Shown: positions 47,877-59,240 of the stretch, in pieces
Layout of the letters: each line of letters opens with the position of its first letter
Numbering within the stretch: position 1 is the stretch's first letter
Source: Torreya grandis
Lineage: Eukaryota > Streptophyta > Pinopsida > Cupressales > Taxaceae
DNA length: 64,000 bases
NCBI GenBank assembly: GCA_037957365.1
Contig: JARHVA010000157.1
Location: forward strand, 3,722,501-3,786,500
Reading direction: 5' to 3'
The notes under the pieces: model-generated
Told to the model about the DNA's origin: nothing
The model's input: only the letters and a program-made list of their open reading frames with translations
The model's database searches: none
Made by a program: the position numbers and the translations under genes

Positions 47877-48549
47877 TTTATATTTATTTTTACCTTTTTA
47901 TGGCATCTTGATTTATTGGAGATGGGTGAGATGTAGGATTGTCGATACTATCTGGATCTTCAACAAACACCTATTATAGAGATATATGATGTTAGGAAAA
48001 TGTCACTACTATTAGATGTATTAAAGTCTTGGTGGCCTTTATTGATTCTTGATTTAGCATCCTCTGGATGTTTTAACCAGGTATCTTTATAACCCCTATG
48101 AGGGATAATGTTGCCCAGGGATCGGAGATATGGTATGGACAAGAGGATGTCATGATTATGATGATGGGATATAGGATGGGAAGGAGGGATGTGATTATGA
48201 ATGATATGATGGTATGGGGAGTAGAAATGGGTTTTGATAGCTGCATACACCATTGGATATGGTGGAGGGGATTCATTAGATTGGTGCCATGAGAGTAAGG
48301 GATTTAAGACCTTTTGATTTGTTGATTCTTTAATCCAAGCATTAAGAGGATGATCATCCCTACGATTATTATTTTTAACTTTTTTTTGAATTATTGATTG
48401 GATTTGACTTTGATTTCCCCCTGGTGCTTGATTTTAGGCTTCACTAGAGGGGATTGATTTTTGACTTGATATATGATTATTTTGACTTCGATATGAACCT
48501 AGTGCTAAATTTTGGGCTTCACTAGGGGAAGACATTTTTCCATTATGTT

Positions 48550-50420
48550 GATGATTTTATTTTGCTTGATTTTGACTAATAGGATCAAAGATGATTTGAT
48601 CATGACTTATGATTATTAGATGATGGTCTTGTATCTTTGTATTTTTAGCACACAATATGGAATGCAAAGGGGAATCCAATGATGAATGTTCATGTTCATT
48701 TCCACCATGTAGTGGGATGTAAGGATTATAGAGGTGAGGTGGATGAGTAATGTTGGGTGATGGATTAAGGGGATAATGGGTAACATAGTCCTCATAAATG
48801 TCACTAGGAACCTTATCATCCATGTTAGAGAAGGTGTCCTCAAGACTCTCCAAAGGATCATAAAGATTAATTGTACTATGTGCATCCAAATGGGGATCAG
48901 ATTTTCTCTAGAAATCTTTGAGAGATAAAGTGCTCAAGAACTAAGTGATGACTTCATCATCCTCATTGGTATTAAAAGATATGCCTAGTGATGTAATGGA
49001 GGTATCTATATTGGAGGTACCCTTAAAAGGATAGGCATTATCAGCATCAATGAGCGATGATATTTTTAATGAGGAATCTGATTCAGATACTAGTGTTACA
49101 AATGGTCTTAAGATAGATAGAACTTGTTCTGACTCTGATACTAAATTTGATGTATATTATGCAATGTTATGATTAAAGGAGTGATTATCCATGATTATCC
49201 TCTTAATGTGGGGTTTTTAGTATGATGGGTGAGAGGAATATGATGGAGGGATAATGGATTGAGAAAATATAGGTCCATGAAATGAATAATGGGATATGGG
49301 AGGACTAGGCTTATGGAGAATAGACTTGTTTTGAATAGATGGGTGGTCAAATATGGGGGGATCATAGAGGATAGATTGGATGTCTTGACCTTGGCTTATA
49401 AGGGGAAGGGAATGATCATGACTAGGAATGGAATCTTGGAATTCCTCTTCTTGTTCACCCAAGGAGAGAAATTCATCTGGTTTCTCCTTAGTTACTATAT
49501 CACCATGGTTGATAAGGTCTTAGACATAAATTTAGAAATTTTGACATTGTTTAATGAAATTCCCCTAAGTTTGATGATAGAAATAGTATCAATTTGCTTT
49601 ATACTAGGAGGGCTTAAGTTTGGTGGGATTAAGATGTTGTATGGGTGGGTAGACCATCATGTTAGCGATGATAAGTTGTTATAAAATTACTTCTAAGGAC
49701 ATAGGAAGGGGAGTGTAAGGACCCACTTCACTATATGATTTAGATGTGGAAGGATTAGATGTTAGATTAGATGGTCATTAATGTGATTGGGTGATTATTT
49801 TAGTAATAGACAAGGTGGCTAGGATAGGTTTCCCTTTGCTAGTAGAGGAAGGGGAGGATGATTAGTTATGATGAGTGGATGGAGGGTTTGATTGTTGATG
49901 GGGATAGTTTAAGGATAAGGTGAATTAGATGGGATCAAGGTCTATGATAAATTGGATACCCATCTCAAGGAGCTGTAATAAAAATGCATATGGGTTGTCA
50001 TCAAGGTATTTATAAAATGAAGAAACTTTTGAATCAAAAAGGTTGTGGCTAGGATGAGGACTAGTGGATGGTGGAATGGAATAGTATGGGGATGAGGATT
50101 GATGAGAATATTACTTGGGAGATGGTCATAGGTTTTTAAGCTCAACATCATTGTGTAAATGGGCTCCCATCCTACATAGTTGTAAGAGGAATTCATCTTT
50201 ATTCTTAATGATGTATTGATTGATTAAGGTGGACGCATCAAGGAATGTTGATACTAATTTTGATGGGATAGGGTATTATGTTTGAGACAGGATACAGGAT
50301 GTTGGTTTGGACTTAATGGGATCAATATTAGAAGGGAAGTGAGCACCCATTTTTAGAGCTCATAAAAGGATGTCATCTTTATTGGCCAAGATGTATTAGC
50401 CTACACAAACTAGGGCCAAG
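48550..50420 (-). pseudogene. Element G minus-strand ORF remnant with tandem peptide repeats
   Basis: Minus-strand translation from about 50,400 to 48,557 is open for long stretches and hydrophilic. At the start three units of about 65 residues repeat: YILANKDDILL (near 50,370), YIIKNKDEFLLQLCRMGAH (near 50,190) and YLDDNPYAFLLQLLEMGIQ (near 49,990). The first and second both continue to MGAH and the third to MGIQ. It then becomes Ser/Pro/His-rich (49,217-49,462, with SPPISHYSFHGPIFSQSI-type runs) and acidic (48,557-48,889, with DPLESLEDTFSNMDDKVPSD). I recognise no family. It may be the element's gag-like or accessory protein. Copia-2 separates it from the 5' part of G. Confidence 0.5.
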
Positions 50421-50710
50421 TCCATGAGGATAAATGATAAAAGATGGAGGATGAAGGGAGTCGATGAAGGATATGGCTTCTTGAACAAATAAGGTTGAAA
50501 TGACCAAGCTAGTATGATAGATGATGATGAAATAGACTAATGGATTAAAGATTAGGATCAGATTTTAGATGATAGTGTAATAAGTGTTAATGACCTATCA
50601 GCAATGTCTAGTTGTCAAGCTAACAAGAGGATTAGGTATTTGATGGGTACCTAGATTCACACTAGTAAGAAGATGATATGATGGGTGCTAGTTATGAATA
50701 GGAAAGGATG

Positions 50711-50715
50711 ATAGA
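50711..50715. repeat. Target-site duplication ATAGA, left copy (copia-2)
   Basis: ATAGA precedes the TGTTAAAC start of the left copia-2 LTR and recurs at 57,925-57,929 after the right LTR. Confidence 0.9.
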
Positions 50716-51687
50716 TGTTAAACATGAAATATACTGAGAGGGGGGGTTAATTAGTATATTATATATCCTTTTACTTAATCAAATTCCTTTTCTTTAACCA
50801 CTTAACCACACAAGAGAGAGAGACACTAGAATAATCTCAAGTGTATGAAAAAACCAAAGTGGAAAACCCAAAGTGGAAAAAACCATAGAGAACAATCTCA
50901 AGTATATGAATGAGCACCAACTCAAATTACAAAGTTCATAAGAACCAACCCCTTTGTCAAGCACCAACATAGCAACTATTGTGAGCACTAACCCACAAGA
51001 GTGCCAACCCCTTGAAAATATTTGTGAGCACCAACCCATAGGAGCACCAACCCCTCTTGTGTATAAAACACAACTATCTCTCAATATTTCTTACTCAAAA
51101 AATGATATAACTCTACAATATCTCTTACTTTTCTCTCTTCAAAAACAAATAAAAACCATGAACTCTCTTGCATATAACAAATGGCTTCTTAGGCCTTTAT
51201 TTATAGATTTTCAAATGACCTTTGGTATTCACCCTTTATGACCCTTCAATCCTCATGGAAAATGGTGCCAAACTTGTATGACCATTCGTATCCTTGCATT
51301 TAAAAATTCATATGGTGACCCTTCATAAGCAAAAGCATCCTTTCCTCTTTTGTCTTTATCTTTATGACTTTTCATATTCTTCAAAGTGTCCCTTCATGGA
51401 AAAATGCACCATACCCTCTTTTGCCTTCACATGGTGACTCTTGGAATTCCTCAAGATGACTCTTCATGATAAAATGCATCCCATTCCTCTTTTGTCTTTA
51501 CACCATGACTCTTTGACATCTCCATGGGCCCTCTTTTGACTTATATGCAACCAAAAATATATTCATTAATTTTAAATAAATATTAACACACATTAGCCAA
51601 GATATGAATATTAAAAACATCATTAAATGTAATGGGGCTTTTATCACCAATGCTAGACCTTTGACATCAATGATAATATTTCCAAAA
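50716..51687 (-). repeat. Copia-2 3' LTR (left copy)
   Basis: It begins TGTTAAACATG and ends TTTCCAAAA, where the terminal CA is changed. It aligns with 56,920-57,924 and the copia-1 LTRs. A short internal duplication of the AACCCAAAGTGG segment is seen near 50,860-50,880. Confidence 0.93.
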
Positions 51688-51699
51688 ATCTCCCCCTTT
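51688..51699 (-). promoter_or_regulatory. Copia-2 polypurine tract
   Basis: The plus strand ATCTCCCCCTTTG follows the left LTR, so the element strand has AAAGGGGGAGAT, matching copia-1. Confidence 0.85.
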
Positions 51700-51934
51700 G
51701 TCATTGATGGCAACCTCAAATTAAAACTACCACATCCTAAAACCTACAGATACTACCATCTGAAAAACATACAGTAACTCCCCTTTATTGTATCAACCTG
51801 TACTTATTTCTTGTACCTATTCTGCACCTATTTCTATACTTGTACCTATACCTACTCTTCTCCCCATTTGACATCAATGGCAAAGGGCCTATCCTAGAGC
51901 TAACACTTAGCTCCCCCTCAACTGATGCTAATCC

Positions 51935-53340
51935 TCAATGGAAAGAAGTAAAAGAAATTACTCCCAACTTCTCTTGTAGATACTCAAATGTGTCTTCTGG
52001 TAGTGCCTTTGTGAAAATATCTACAATTTGCTCTATAGTACTGATATACTCCATCTTAGCTTGTTGATCTGCAAATTGCTCTCTCAAAAAGTGATATCTA
52101 ATGAGAATATGTTTTGTTTTTGAATGCATTACTAGATTCTTTGAAATATTAATAGCACTTATGTTGTCACAAAAAATAGAAATAGGTTTATCATATTTTC
52201 CCTTGATATCTTCCAAAGTTTGCTTCATCCAAAGCACTTGAGTACAACACAATACCACTGCAATATATTCTACTTCAGCTATAGAAATTGATATTGAAAT
52301 CTACTTTTTGCTTATCCATGATATTAATCTATCACTAAGGAAGAAATCTCCTCCACTTGTACTCTTTCTATCATCCAAGCAACCTACCCAATCTGAATCT
52401 ATATAAGAAACCAAAGTGAAATCTCTACCTATGGGATACCATAATCCATAATCCATTGTCCCCTTAATATATCTAAATATTTTTTTCACCAACTAAACAT
52501 GACTATCTTTTAGAGCTAGCTGATATCTTACAACCATACCTACTACATGCATGATGTTTGGCCTCAATACTGTCAAATATAAAAGACTACCATTCATATA
52601 TCTACATAAAGATTGATCTGTAATAGGGGAATCTTCATACTTGCTCACCTTATTTTCTATACACATTGGTGTGCCAACTAGTGCACAATCCTCAAAACCA
52701 AATTTCTTCAATATTTCATTGGTATATTTACTTTGAGCTATGAAAATTCCTTTATATGATTGAAATATTTGAAATCCTAAAAAAAATGATAACTTTCCAA
52801 ACATAGACATCTCAAATTCTTTTTGCATATTATCATAAAATTATTTTGTCATCTTTTCAATATTTCCTCCAAAAATGATGTCATCAACATATACCACAAA
52901 AATTAATTGATTCTCACCTTCTATTTTGATGTATATATTACTATCATCAAATCCTCTCTTGAAACCTTGATTCTGTAGGTACTTATCAAGTCTTGCATAC
53001 CAAGCTCTAGGAGCTTGTTTCAATCTATACAGTTCTTTCTTCAATTTACATACATAGATACTAATATTTAAGAGAATAAATCCCTTAGGCTACTCAATGT
53101 AGACCTCTTCTTCTAGATTCCCATTTAGGAAAGTAGATTTGGCATCTATCTGAAACACTTTGAAATTTTTAAATACTACATATGCAATAAACATTCTAAT
53201 AGCCTCTATCCTTGCCACTAGTTCAAAATTTTCTTCAAAATCTATTCCCTTAATCTGAGCATATCATTTACATACTAATATTGCTTTATTCTTGATCAAT
53301 TCTCCATTTTCATTCAACTTATCTCTATAAACCTATTTAG
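51935..53340 (-). pseudogene. Copia-2 reverse transcriptase and RNase H
   Basis: Minus-strand pieces are 52,841-53,044 ([20 protein letters not shown] and VVYVDDIIFGG, catalytic box intact), 52,493-52,828 (KLSFFLGFQIFQSYKGIFIA and RPNIMHVVGMVVRYQLALKD), 52,301-52,492 (YPIGRDFTLVSYIDSDWVGC and DRKSTSGGDFFL) and 51,935-52,258 (VLWMKQTLEDIKGKYDKPIS, FCDNISAINISKN and TKHILIRYHFLREQFA). They cover RVT_2 from palm to RNase H and stop at the usual KLGV end. The pieces are separated by single stops or frameshifts, fewer than in copia-1. Confidence 0.93.
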
Positions 53341-53899
53341 TTCTTATCACATTATGATATTTTAGACTAGGCACTAATTCCTAAGTATCATTCTTTTCTA
53401 TCTGATTTAATTCTTCATCCATTGCCTTAATCCAATGTTTATCATGTCTAGCTTCTAAAAAATTTCTAGGCTAAATTTTGGATAATAAAGAAAAATTAAC
53501 ATGATTAGATTCACTTACTATCATTCTTCTAGTGAAAATTCCTTCATTTATGTCTCCAATTATGTCACTTTCATTATGATTTCTTTGAACATATTTTAAT
53601 GGGGTTTTGGTGTCCTTTTTCCCCTTCTTCTCATCTTCATCTGAATCTTGAAAATCTTCCTCTTCAAAGATTTCAAGAATATCTACTTGATCATTGATTC
53701 TTTGTGTTCCTTCTTCTTCTATCCTAACACTTTCACTTTCAAAATTTTCTTGGTTCTTTTGTTATAACATTTATAAGCTTTAATTTTTAAATAATAACCA
53801 ATAAATATACTTTCATCTGCTCTAGATTCAAACTTGCCAATTTTTTCATCAGTTTTCTTTATGAAGCATCTACTACCAAAAACTCTAAAATAATCAATT

Positions 53900-54660
53900 G
53901 TTATGAATATGCTCTATTATGAATATGCACTTCTATAGCAACTGCCTATCTCCAATATTTATTTGGTATCTTGAATTCATTTAGCATTATCCTCATCATC
54001 TCTTAAACAATTCTATTTCTTCGTTCAACTACTCCATTTTGTTGTGGAGTTCTAGCTACTGAATAATGTCTCTTTATTCCATAGTCTTCACAAAACTTAA
54101 TAAACTGATCTAACATGAATTCTTCTTCTCCATCCAATCTTAGACACTTAATTTTCAAATTGGTTTTATTTTCAACTAATACTTCAAATGCTTTGAAATG
54201 TTTGAAAGCTTTTGATTTTTTATTTAAAAACTTTACCCAAGTCATATGTGAAAAATCATCAATAAACAATATGAAATATTTCTCACCTTGAGTATTTTCA
54301 GTTCTCATAGGTCCACATAGATTATTGTGAATAATATCTAACATCTGAGTGGTCAAGTACTCTTTTATTTTGAACTAACTTCTAGCCTACTTCCCATGCT
54401 GACAAGGTTCACAAAGTGTGTCAAATGGCTTTGTAATTTTTAAAATATTTTTGACTGCTTGCTTCTTTGTGATGTTGATAAGATTGTCAAGATTCTTGTG
54501 CCATAGCCAACTTTCTTCAATTTGACTCAAACAACATCTTTGACCTTTGATGTCTCATAACATATACAAATTATTGCTTGTTCTCTAAGCATCTGCAACC
54601 AACACATCTTAATCTTTTTTTTTAATTTCACAACCTTCTACATAAAAATTTAGTGTGTGC
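53900..54660 (-). pseudogene. Copia-2 integrase
   Basis: The main piece 54,003-54,356 reads HNNLCGPMRTENTQGEKYFI, then LFIDDFSHMTWVKFLNKKS, then LRLDGEEEF and RTPQQNGVVERRNRIV. The first catalytic aspartate (HxDLCGP) is Asn here; the second Asp and the Glu are kept. The zinc segment with CxxC lies at about 54,390-54,460, upstream on the element strand. The C-terminal part is fragmented at 53,770-53,900. In copia-1 it is the second aspartate that is lost. Confidence 0.88.
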
Positions 54661-54662
54661 CC

Positions 54663-54935
54663 CTAATCACATATTTGAATTACACTCAAAATATTATGTT
54701 TAAGACCTTCTACATAAAAAATATTTTTAGTTTTAGTTCTACCATTATCCAAACTTAGTGTACCTTTTTTGGCAATTTTGGTAGTAGTATTATCTCTAAA
54801 TTTCACTATTCCACTATTGATCTTCTTTAAGGTTATGAACTTTTTTTTATCTCTTGTCATGTGCCTGAAACATCCACTATCAATGAACCATGGCTTTTCT
54901 TCATTTCTTTTATGCAAAGCTATATGTACCAACAT
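54663..54935 (-). pseudogene. Copia-2 aspartic protease
   Basis: The 90-codon frame reads EEKPWFIDSGCFRHMTRDKK, then FITLKKINSGIVKFRDNTTT, then LDNGRTKTKNIFYVEGLKHN. The catalytic DSG is intact. This protease would process the copia polyprotein, but it is cut from its neighbours by stops. Confidence 0.88.
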
Positions 54936-54959
54936 AGATTTTTTAGGTTGTTTCTTCTA

Positions 54960-56854
54960 CCATGAACCTGTCTGAACTTTCTTCTTAATGAATGGAGCCT
55001 TGAAACTCTGGTCCTTCTTGACTGACTCAAACATGTTTCTATATTACCATGCTATGTGTCCTAATTTATTTCACTTATAACATATTATGGCATCTTCATT
55101 AAATCTTGATAGAGGAGAAAAAGAGTTGTGGCTTCTGCTTGACTCTGCATGACTTTCCTTCTCCTTATTTCTAAAATTTTTAGCCATTTTTTGACATTAT
55201 ATTTTATTATGACCATATCAATTATAATAAAAATAGTAACCATAAAAATAGGACCTATTTGTGTATCTCTAACCTAATTTATTTTTGTAGCTTTGTTCCC
55301 TCCAGCCTTCTTTATTTGAGATGTCTTATGTATTCTTAATTTCTTCCTTTTTTATTCTCTTTTGTAAGAGCTTCAACTTAGCTTTTTCCTTTTTCCTTGT
55401 CTATGAAATTAGTGGCCTCCCCTTTCTCTTTTTCAAATCTGATACATGTTTTATTTGACATTGATTTTTGGATTTCTAATATCTTATTCAACATATTAAT
55501 GTTTTTCTCAAATTTTGAATCATTGGTTGCTTTATCATTGATTGCTTTATTTTTTTTCTCAAGATCTAATTTTAAAGAAACAATTTCAATAACATACCTT
55601 TCACATTCTTTACTTATTTTTTACAACTGTGCCATTAGATCTTCTTCATTCTTCTTAGCCTCTTCAAAGTGTGCTTATAGATCTTCAATTGTTTCCTTTG
55701 ACTCCTTTTTATTTTTATCGATTTGGAGCTTTAATCTTTGATTCTTCTTCTCAAGAGATTTTAACTATTCTAAAACATAAATGAGTTCTCCTTCTAGATT
55801 CACTTCAGCTTTATCATGTTATTCTTCTTGATCATCTATACTTTTGCTTACAGAGGCATCTTTATGTATGGCCATGAATAGAATCTCTTCTTCTACATCA
55901 CTGACTCAACTATCTTCAATTGAGCTAGGATCTTTAGAATACAAACTCTTCTTCTCAAATCCCTTCTTGAATTTTCCTTTTAAATTATTCTTCTATGTAG
56001 ACTTTCCTTCTTCATTATCACCATTATCCTAATCTAGGAACTTAGCTAAAAAATGTCCAATCTTTCCACAATTAAAATATTTAAAAGGTAATTTTTCTTG
56101 ATATTTATATGTGACCTTTTTTGGGTTGCAAATGAATAGAGCTCCATTTTCATCTTCATCATCACTAGAAATGTCACTTGATTCATGAATCTTAGCCTTC
56201 TCTTTCTTTGATGTCTTGAAAGTAACTTCTCTCTTTGAGGGTTTCTCTTATTCAGTTTGTATCTCATATGTCGTAAGAATACCAATAGCTCATCCATATT
56301 TAGATTGGCTAAATTATTCAACTCTTCAATTTCTAAAACTTTTGCATCATATCTCAATGATAGAGATCTCAAAACTTTTTGAACCAGAATTTATTCTTCT
56401 AACTTTTCTGTAAGACCTTAAATCTTATTAACTATTTGATCAACCCACAAAAGATAATTGTTATATTTTCTTCCTCTTCCATTTTCAAACTCTCAAACTA
56501 TCTTCCAAAAGTCTGAATCTTAGATTGTTGAATCTTTCCATCACTTTTGTAAATATTCTTAAGTTTTACCCAAGTTTCAAGAGGAGATTTACATTGCATA
56601 AATTAAATAAATTTTGAATCACATAAACCACATAAAATAGCATTTAAAGCTTTAACATTATTTTCACTTGCCTTCTTTTCTATTAGAGTAGTTACAAGTG
56701 TCTGTGGCTCTTTATATTCCTCCACCACTACTTGCCATATGTTGAATCTAAGGGCCATAAAATAAGTGTTCATCTTTATGCTCCAAAAAACATAATTTTT
56801 CCCATCAAAAAAAGGTGCTTTATTTGTATAAAAGCCTTCATGTGATCCAGCCAT
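54960..56854 (-). pseudogene. Copia-2 gag
   Basis: It starts at the ATG at 56,854: MAGSHEGFYTNKAPFFDGKN, then YVFWSIKMNTYFMALRFNIW and ALNAILCGLCDSKFI, the typical N-terminal part of copia gag. The capsid continues in 56,046-56,372 (MRSLSLRYDAKVLEIEELNN, then LNMDELLVFLRHMRYKLNK). The zinc knuckle near 56,050-56,100 reads YFNCGKIGHFLAKF, so the first and last Cys are lost. A Lys/Glu/Leu-rich probable coiled coil follows (about 55,440-55,800). It aligns with copia-1 gag throughout. Confidence 0.9.
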
Positions 56855-56901
56855 CGTGTTTTCCTAATCTACCTTTAAGCTGTAAAACTTTTTCTAAAGG
56901 A

Positions 56902-56918
56902 ACCTGCTCTGATACCAA
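56902..56918 (-). promoter_or_regulatory. Copia-2 primer-binding site (initiator tRNA-Met)
   Basis: The plus strand ACCTGCTCTGATACCAA lies beside the right LTR, identical to copia-1. Confidence 0.92.
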
Positions 56919-56919
56919 T

Positions 56920-57924
56920 TATTAAGAATGAAATTACTAATAAGGTGGGGGGGGGGGGTGAATCAGTATATTATATATCTTTTTGATTAATCAAATTCCT
57001 TTTTTTTAACCACTTAACCACACATTCAAGATATGCAATAAAATTGAAACAATAATATGCACCACACAAGAGAGAGAGAGACACCAAATTTTTACATGGA
57101 AACCCAAAGTGGTAAAAACCATGGAGAACAATCTCAAGTATATGAATGAGTACCAACTCAAATTACAAATTTTTCAATCACCAACTTATAGGAGCACCAA
57201 CTCCTTTATCGAGCACCAACACAGAAACTATTTAAAATCACCAACCCCTTGTAAATATTTATGAGCACCAACCCATAGGAGCACTAACCCCTCTTGTGTA
57301 CAAAACACAACTATCTCTCAATTTTGCTTACTCAACAAATGAAAGAACTCTATAATATCTCCTGATTTTCTCTCTTTGAAAATGAATATAAATCATGCAC
57401 TCTCTTTCATATTAAAAATGGCTTCTCAAGCCTTTATTTATAGCTTTTCAAATGACCTTTGGCATTAACCTTTTGTGACCCTTTAGTCCTCATGGAAAAT
57501 GGCTCCAAACTTGCATGACCCTTCGTATCCTTGCATTTGAAAAGTCTTATGGTAACCCTTCATAAGCAAAAGTGGTCTTTCCTCTTTTATCTTTATTTTA
57601 GTGACTTTTCATATTCCTCAAAGTGTCCCCTCATGGAAAAATGTGTCATAGCCTCTTTTGTCTTCACATGGTGACTCTTGGAATTCCTCAAGATGACTCT
57701 TCATGAGAAAATGTGTCCCATTCCTCTTTTGTCTTTACCTTGTGACTCTTTGACTTCTCCATGGGCCCTCTTTTGACTTATATGCAGCTAAAAATATATT
57801 AGTTAATATGAAATAAATATTAACACACATTAGCCAAGTTATGAATACTAAAAACATCATTAAATGCAATGGGGCATTTATCACCAATGCTAGACCTTTG
57901 ACATCAATGATAATATTTCCAATA
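56920..57924 (-). repeat. Copia-2 5' LTR (right copy)
   Basis: It begins TATTAAGAATG (TG changed to TA) and ends TTTCCAATA (CA changed to TA). It contains a run of 13 G at about 56,946-56,958 where the other copies have five to seven. It otherwise aligns with 50,716-51,687. Confidence 0.93.
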
Positions 57925-57929
57925 ATAGA
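57925..57929. repeat. Target-site duplication ATAGA, right copy (copia-2)
   Basis: It matches 50,711-50,715. Element G sequence resumes after it. Confidence 0.9.
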
Positions 57930-58339
57930 GACTAGATTGATGATGATGGATTGCAAGATTGAAACTGACAAAGTGATAAGATACTAACAAGCTACTGACT
58001 AGGTATGAGATCTAACCAAATGATGAATGACAGTGGATTAGGATGATAGGATTATATGGATGGGATAAAAGGACTAGCTCAAGAATTTAGACCTATTTTA
58101 TTAAGATGGGATAAAATATGACTATGTGATGAAGGTGGTAGGATGGTGAGATAAGGATATCTATAGATAGGTGATGATGGGATGTGGATACTTTGGACAT
58201 GTATGTGACTTAAAGATCCAACTAGGATAAGACAGGGTTAGGTTAGACTAGATGGGTGATGAGGTGACTAGGTTAAGGCAAGTCAAAACAAAAAATTTGA
58301 TTAGGACAAGATGTGGGCTTAGTATAAGATGTGAATGAC

Positions 58340-59240
58340 AACACCAAATGTGATTCGGATGTGTCAATGGGTATGACTAATTATAAGTGAGATGAATATA
58401 TGACATGACTATAAAGATGTATAAAAGAAAAAATTATGTAGAAAAAAATATATAGTGATGGGGATGTGGCTAATGATGAGTGGATAATGGTTGGACTAGG
58501 AGGAGGGGAAGACAAGGTGGTGATAAGATGTGCCTAGGACAGGATGAAGACAAGATGGGGATGGGATAGGAAAATAAAAGGATAATATGTACAATGGGAT
58601 GATTATAAGACATGATTAGAATATGTAGGTGATGGTGGATGATCAATGGTGGGTGGATATGGTTAGACTAGGATGAGAGTAAGATAATAAGTACAAGATG
58701 ATGTCTAGAATGTACAAGATGAGATATTAGTGATGGGGGTGTGACTAATGATGAGTGGTTCTCATGATAAGAGGTGATAAAAGGATGTGCAAGAGATCAA
58801 TTACATGTATAATAGGGTAAGATAATGATATACAAGATGATGATTAGGTTATGTGGGTGATGAGATGATGATCAATGGCAGGTGGTTAGACTAAGAGGGG
58901 GATGAGGTTACTATGTGAAGGTAAGTAGTTGATGTTATGGAATTAGGTCAAGATGTAAGATGTGATTGAGGTGTGTAGGTGATAAAGGTATGATTAATAA
59001 TGGGTGGATATAACTAGATTAGGATGGCATGAAGTCAAGGTAATAATGAAAGATAGTTTTGAGACAAGGATATACAAGAGATACTATATACAAATGGGGA
59101 TGATGAGAAAGATATATAAGAGGATGAAGCAAGACTAAAATGTTATGCACAAAGGATGATGAGATTAGGATGTACAATATGGTAGAATGATGAGGCAAGA
59201 ATATACAAGATGTGTTTTGCAGAGACCTAGATAGGTGTGT
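58340..59240. repeat. Degenerate tandem array in element G
   Basis: A module of the type GTGATG..(ATG)ATCAATGGTGGGTGGATATGG-TTAGACTAGGATG recurs at about 58,455, 58,630, 58,730, 58,857 and 58,978, at irregular spacings of 100-180 bp. Plus-strand composition is strongly purine-rich (GAT, AAGATG). No coding frame of length is seen on either strand. Confidence 0.6.

Larger units (their letters stand above)
45391..48550 (-). other. Element G interior, 3' part: purine-rich, repetitive, no known domain
   Basis: The plus strand is rich in GAT, GGA and GTG, so the element strand is pyrimidine-rich and gives Pro/Ser/His/Ile-rich frames such as 47,339-47,563, 47,560-47,862 and 47,960-48,253. No pol motif is visible. 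Degenerate modules recur, for example CAAAGGGACATGCTGGGAAG at 45,556, CAAGGACACATGTATAGGGA at 45,720 and CAAAGACACATGCAAGGGAG at 46,001. Two 80-bp direct repeats and a pair of inverted repeats are listed separately. Confidence 0.5.
50716..57924 (-). mobile_element. Copia-2: complete Ty1/copia retrotransposon nested in element G
   Basis: A minus-strand copia element of 7209 bp with two LTRs, the initiator-Met primer site, a polypurine tract, gag-protease-integrase-RT-RNase H in copia order and an ATAGA target duplication. It is the same family as copia-1 and lacks the 290-bp insertion in RT. More of its domains remain open than in copia-1, and protease DSG and RT YVDD are intact, but stops and frameshifts remain in every gene. 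Confidence 0.95.

Noticed and set aside
48073..48292. Overlapping plus and minus ORFs near 48.1-48.3 kb
   Set aside because: Low-complexity ATG/CAT-rich DNA opens several frames at once; none shows a domain.
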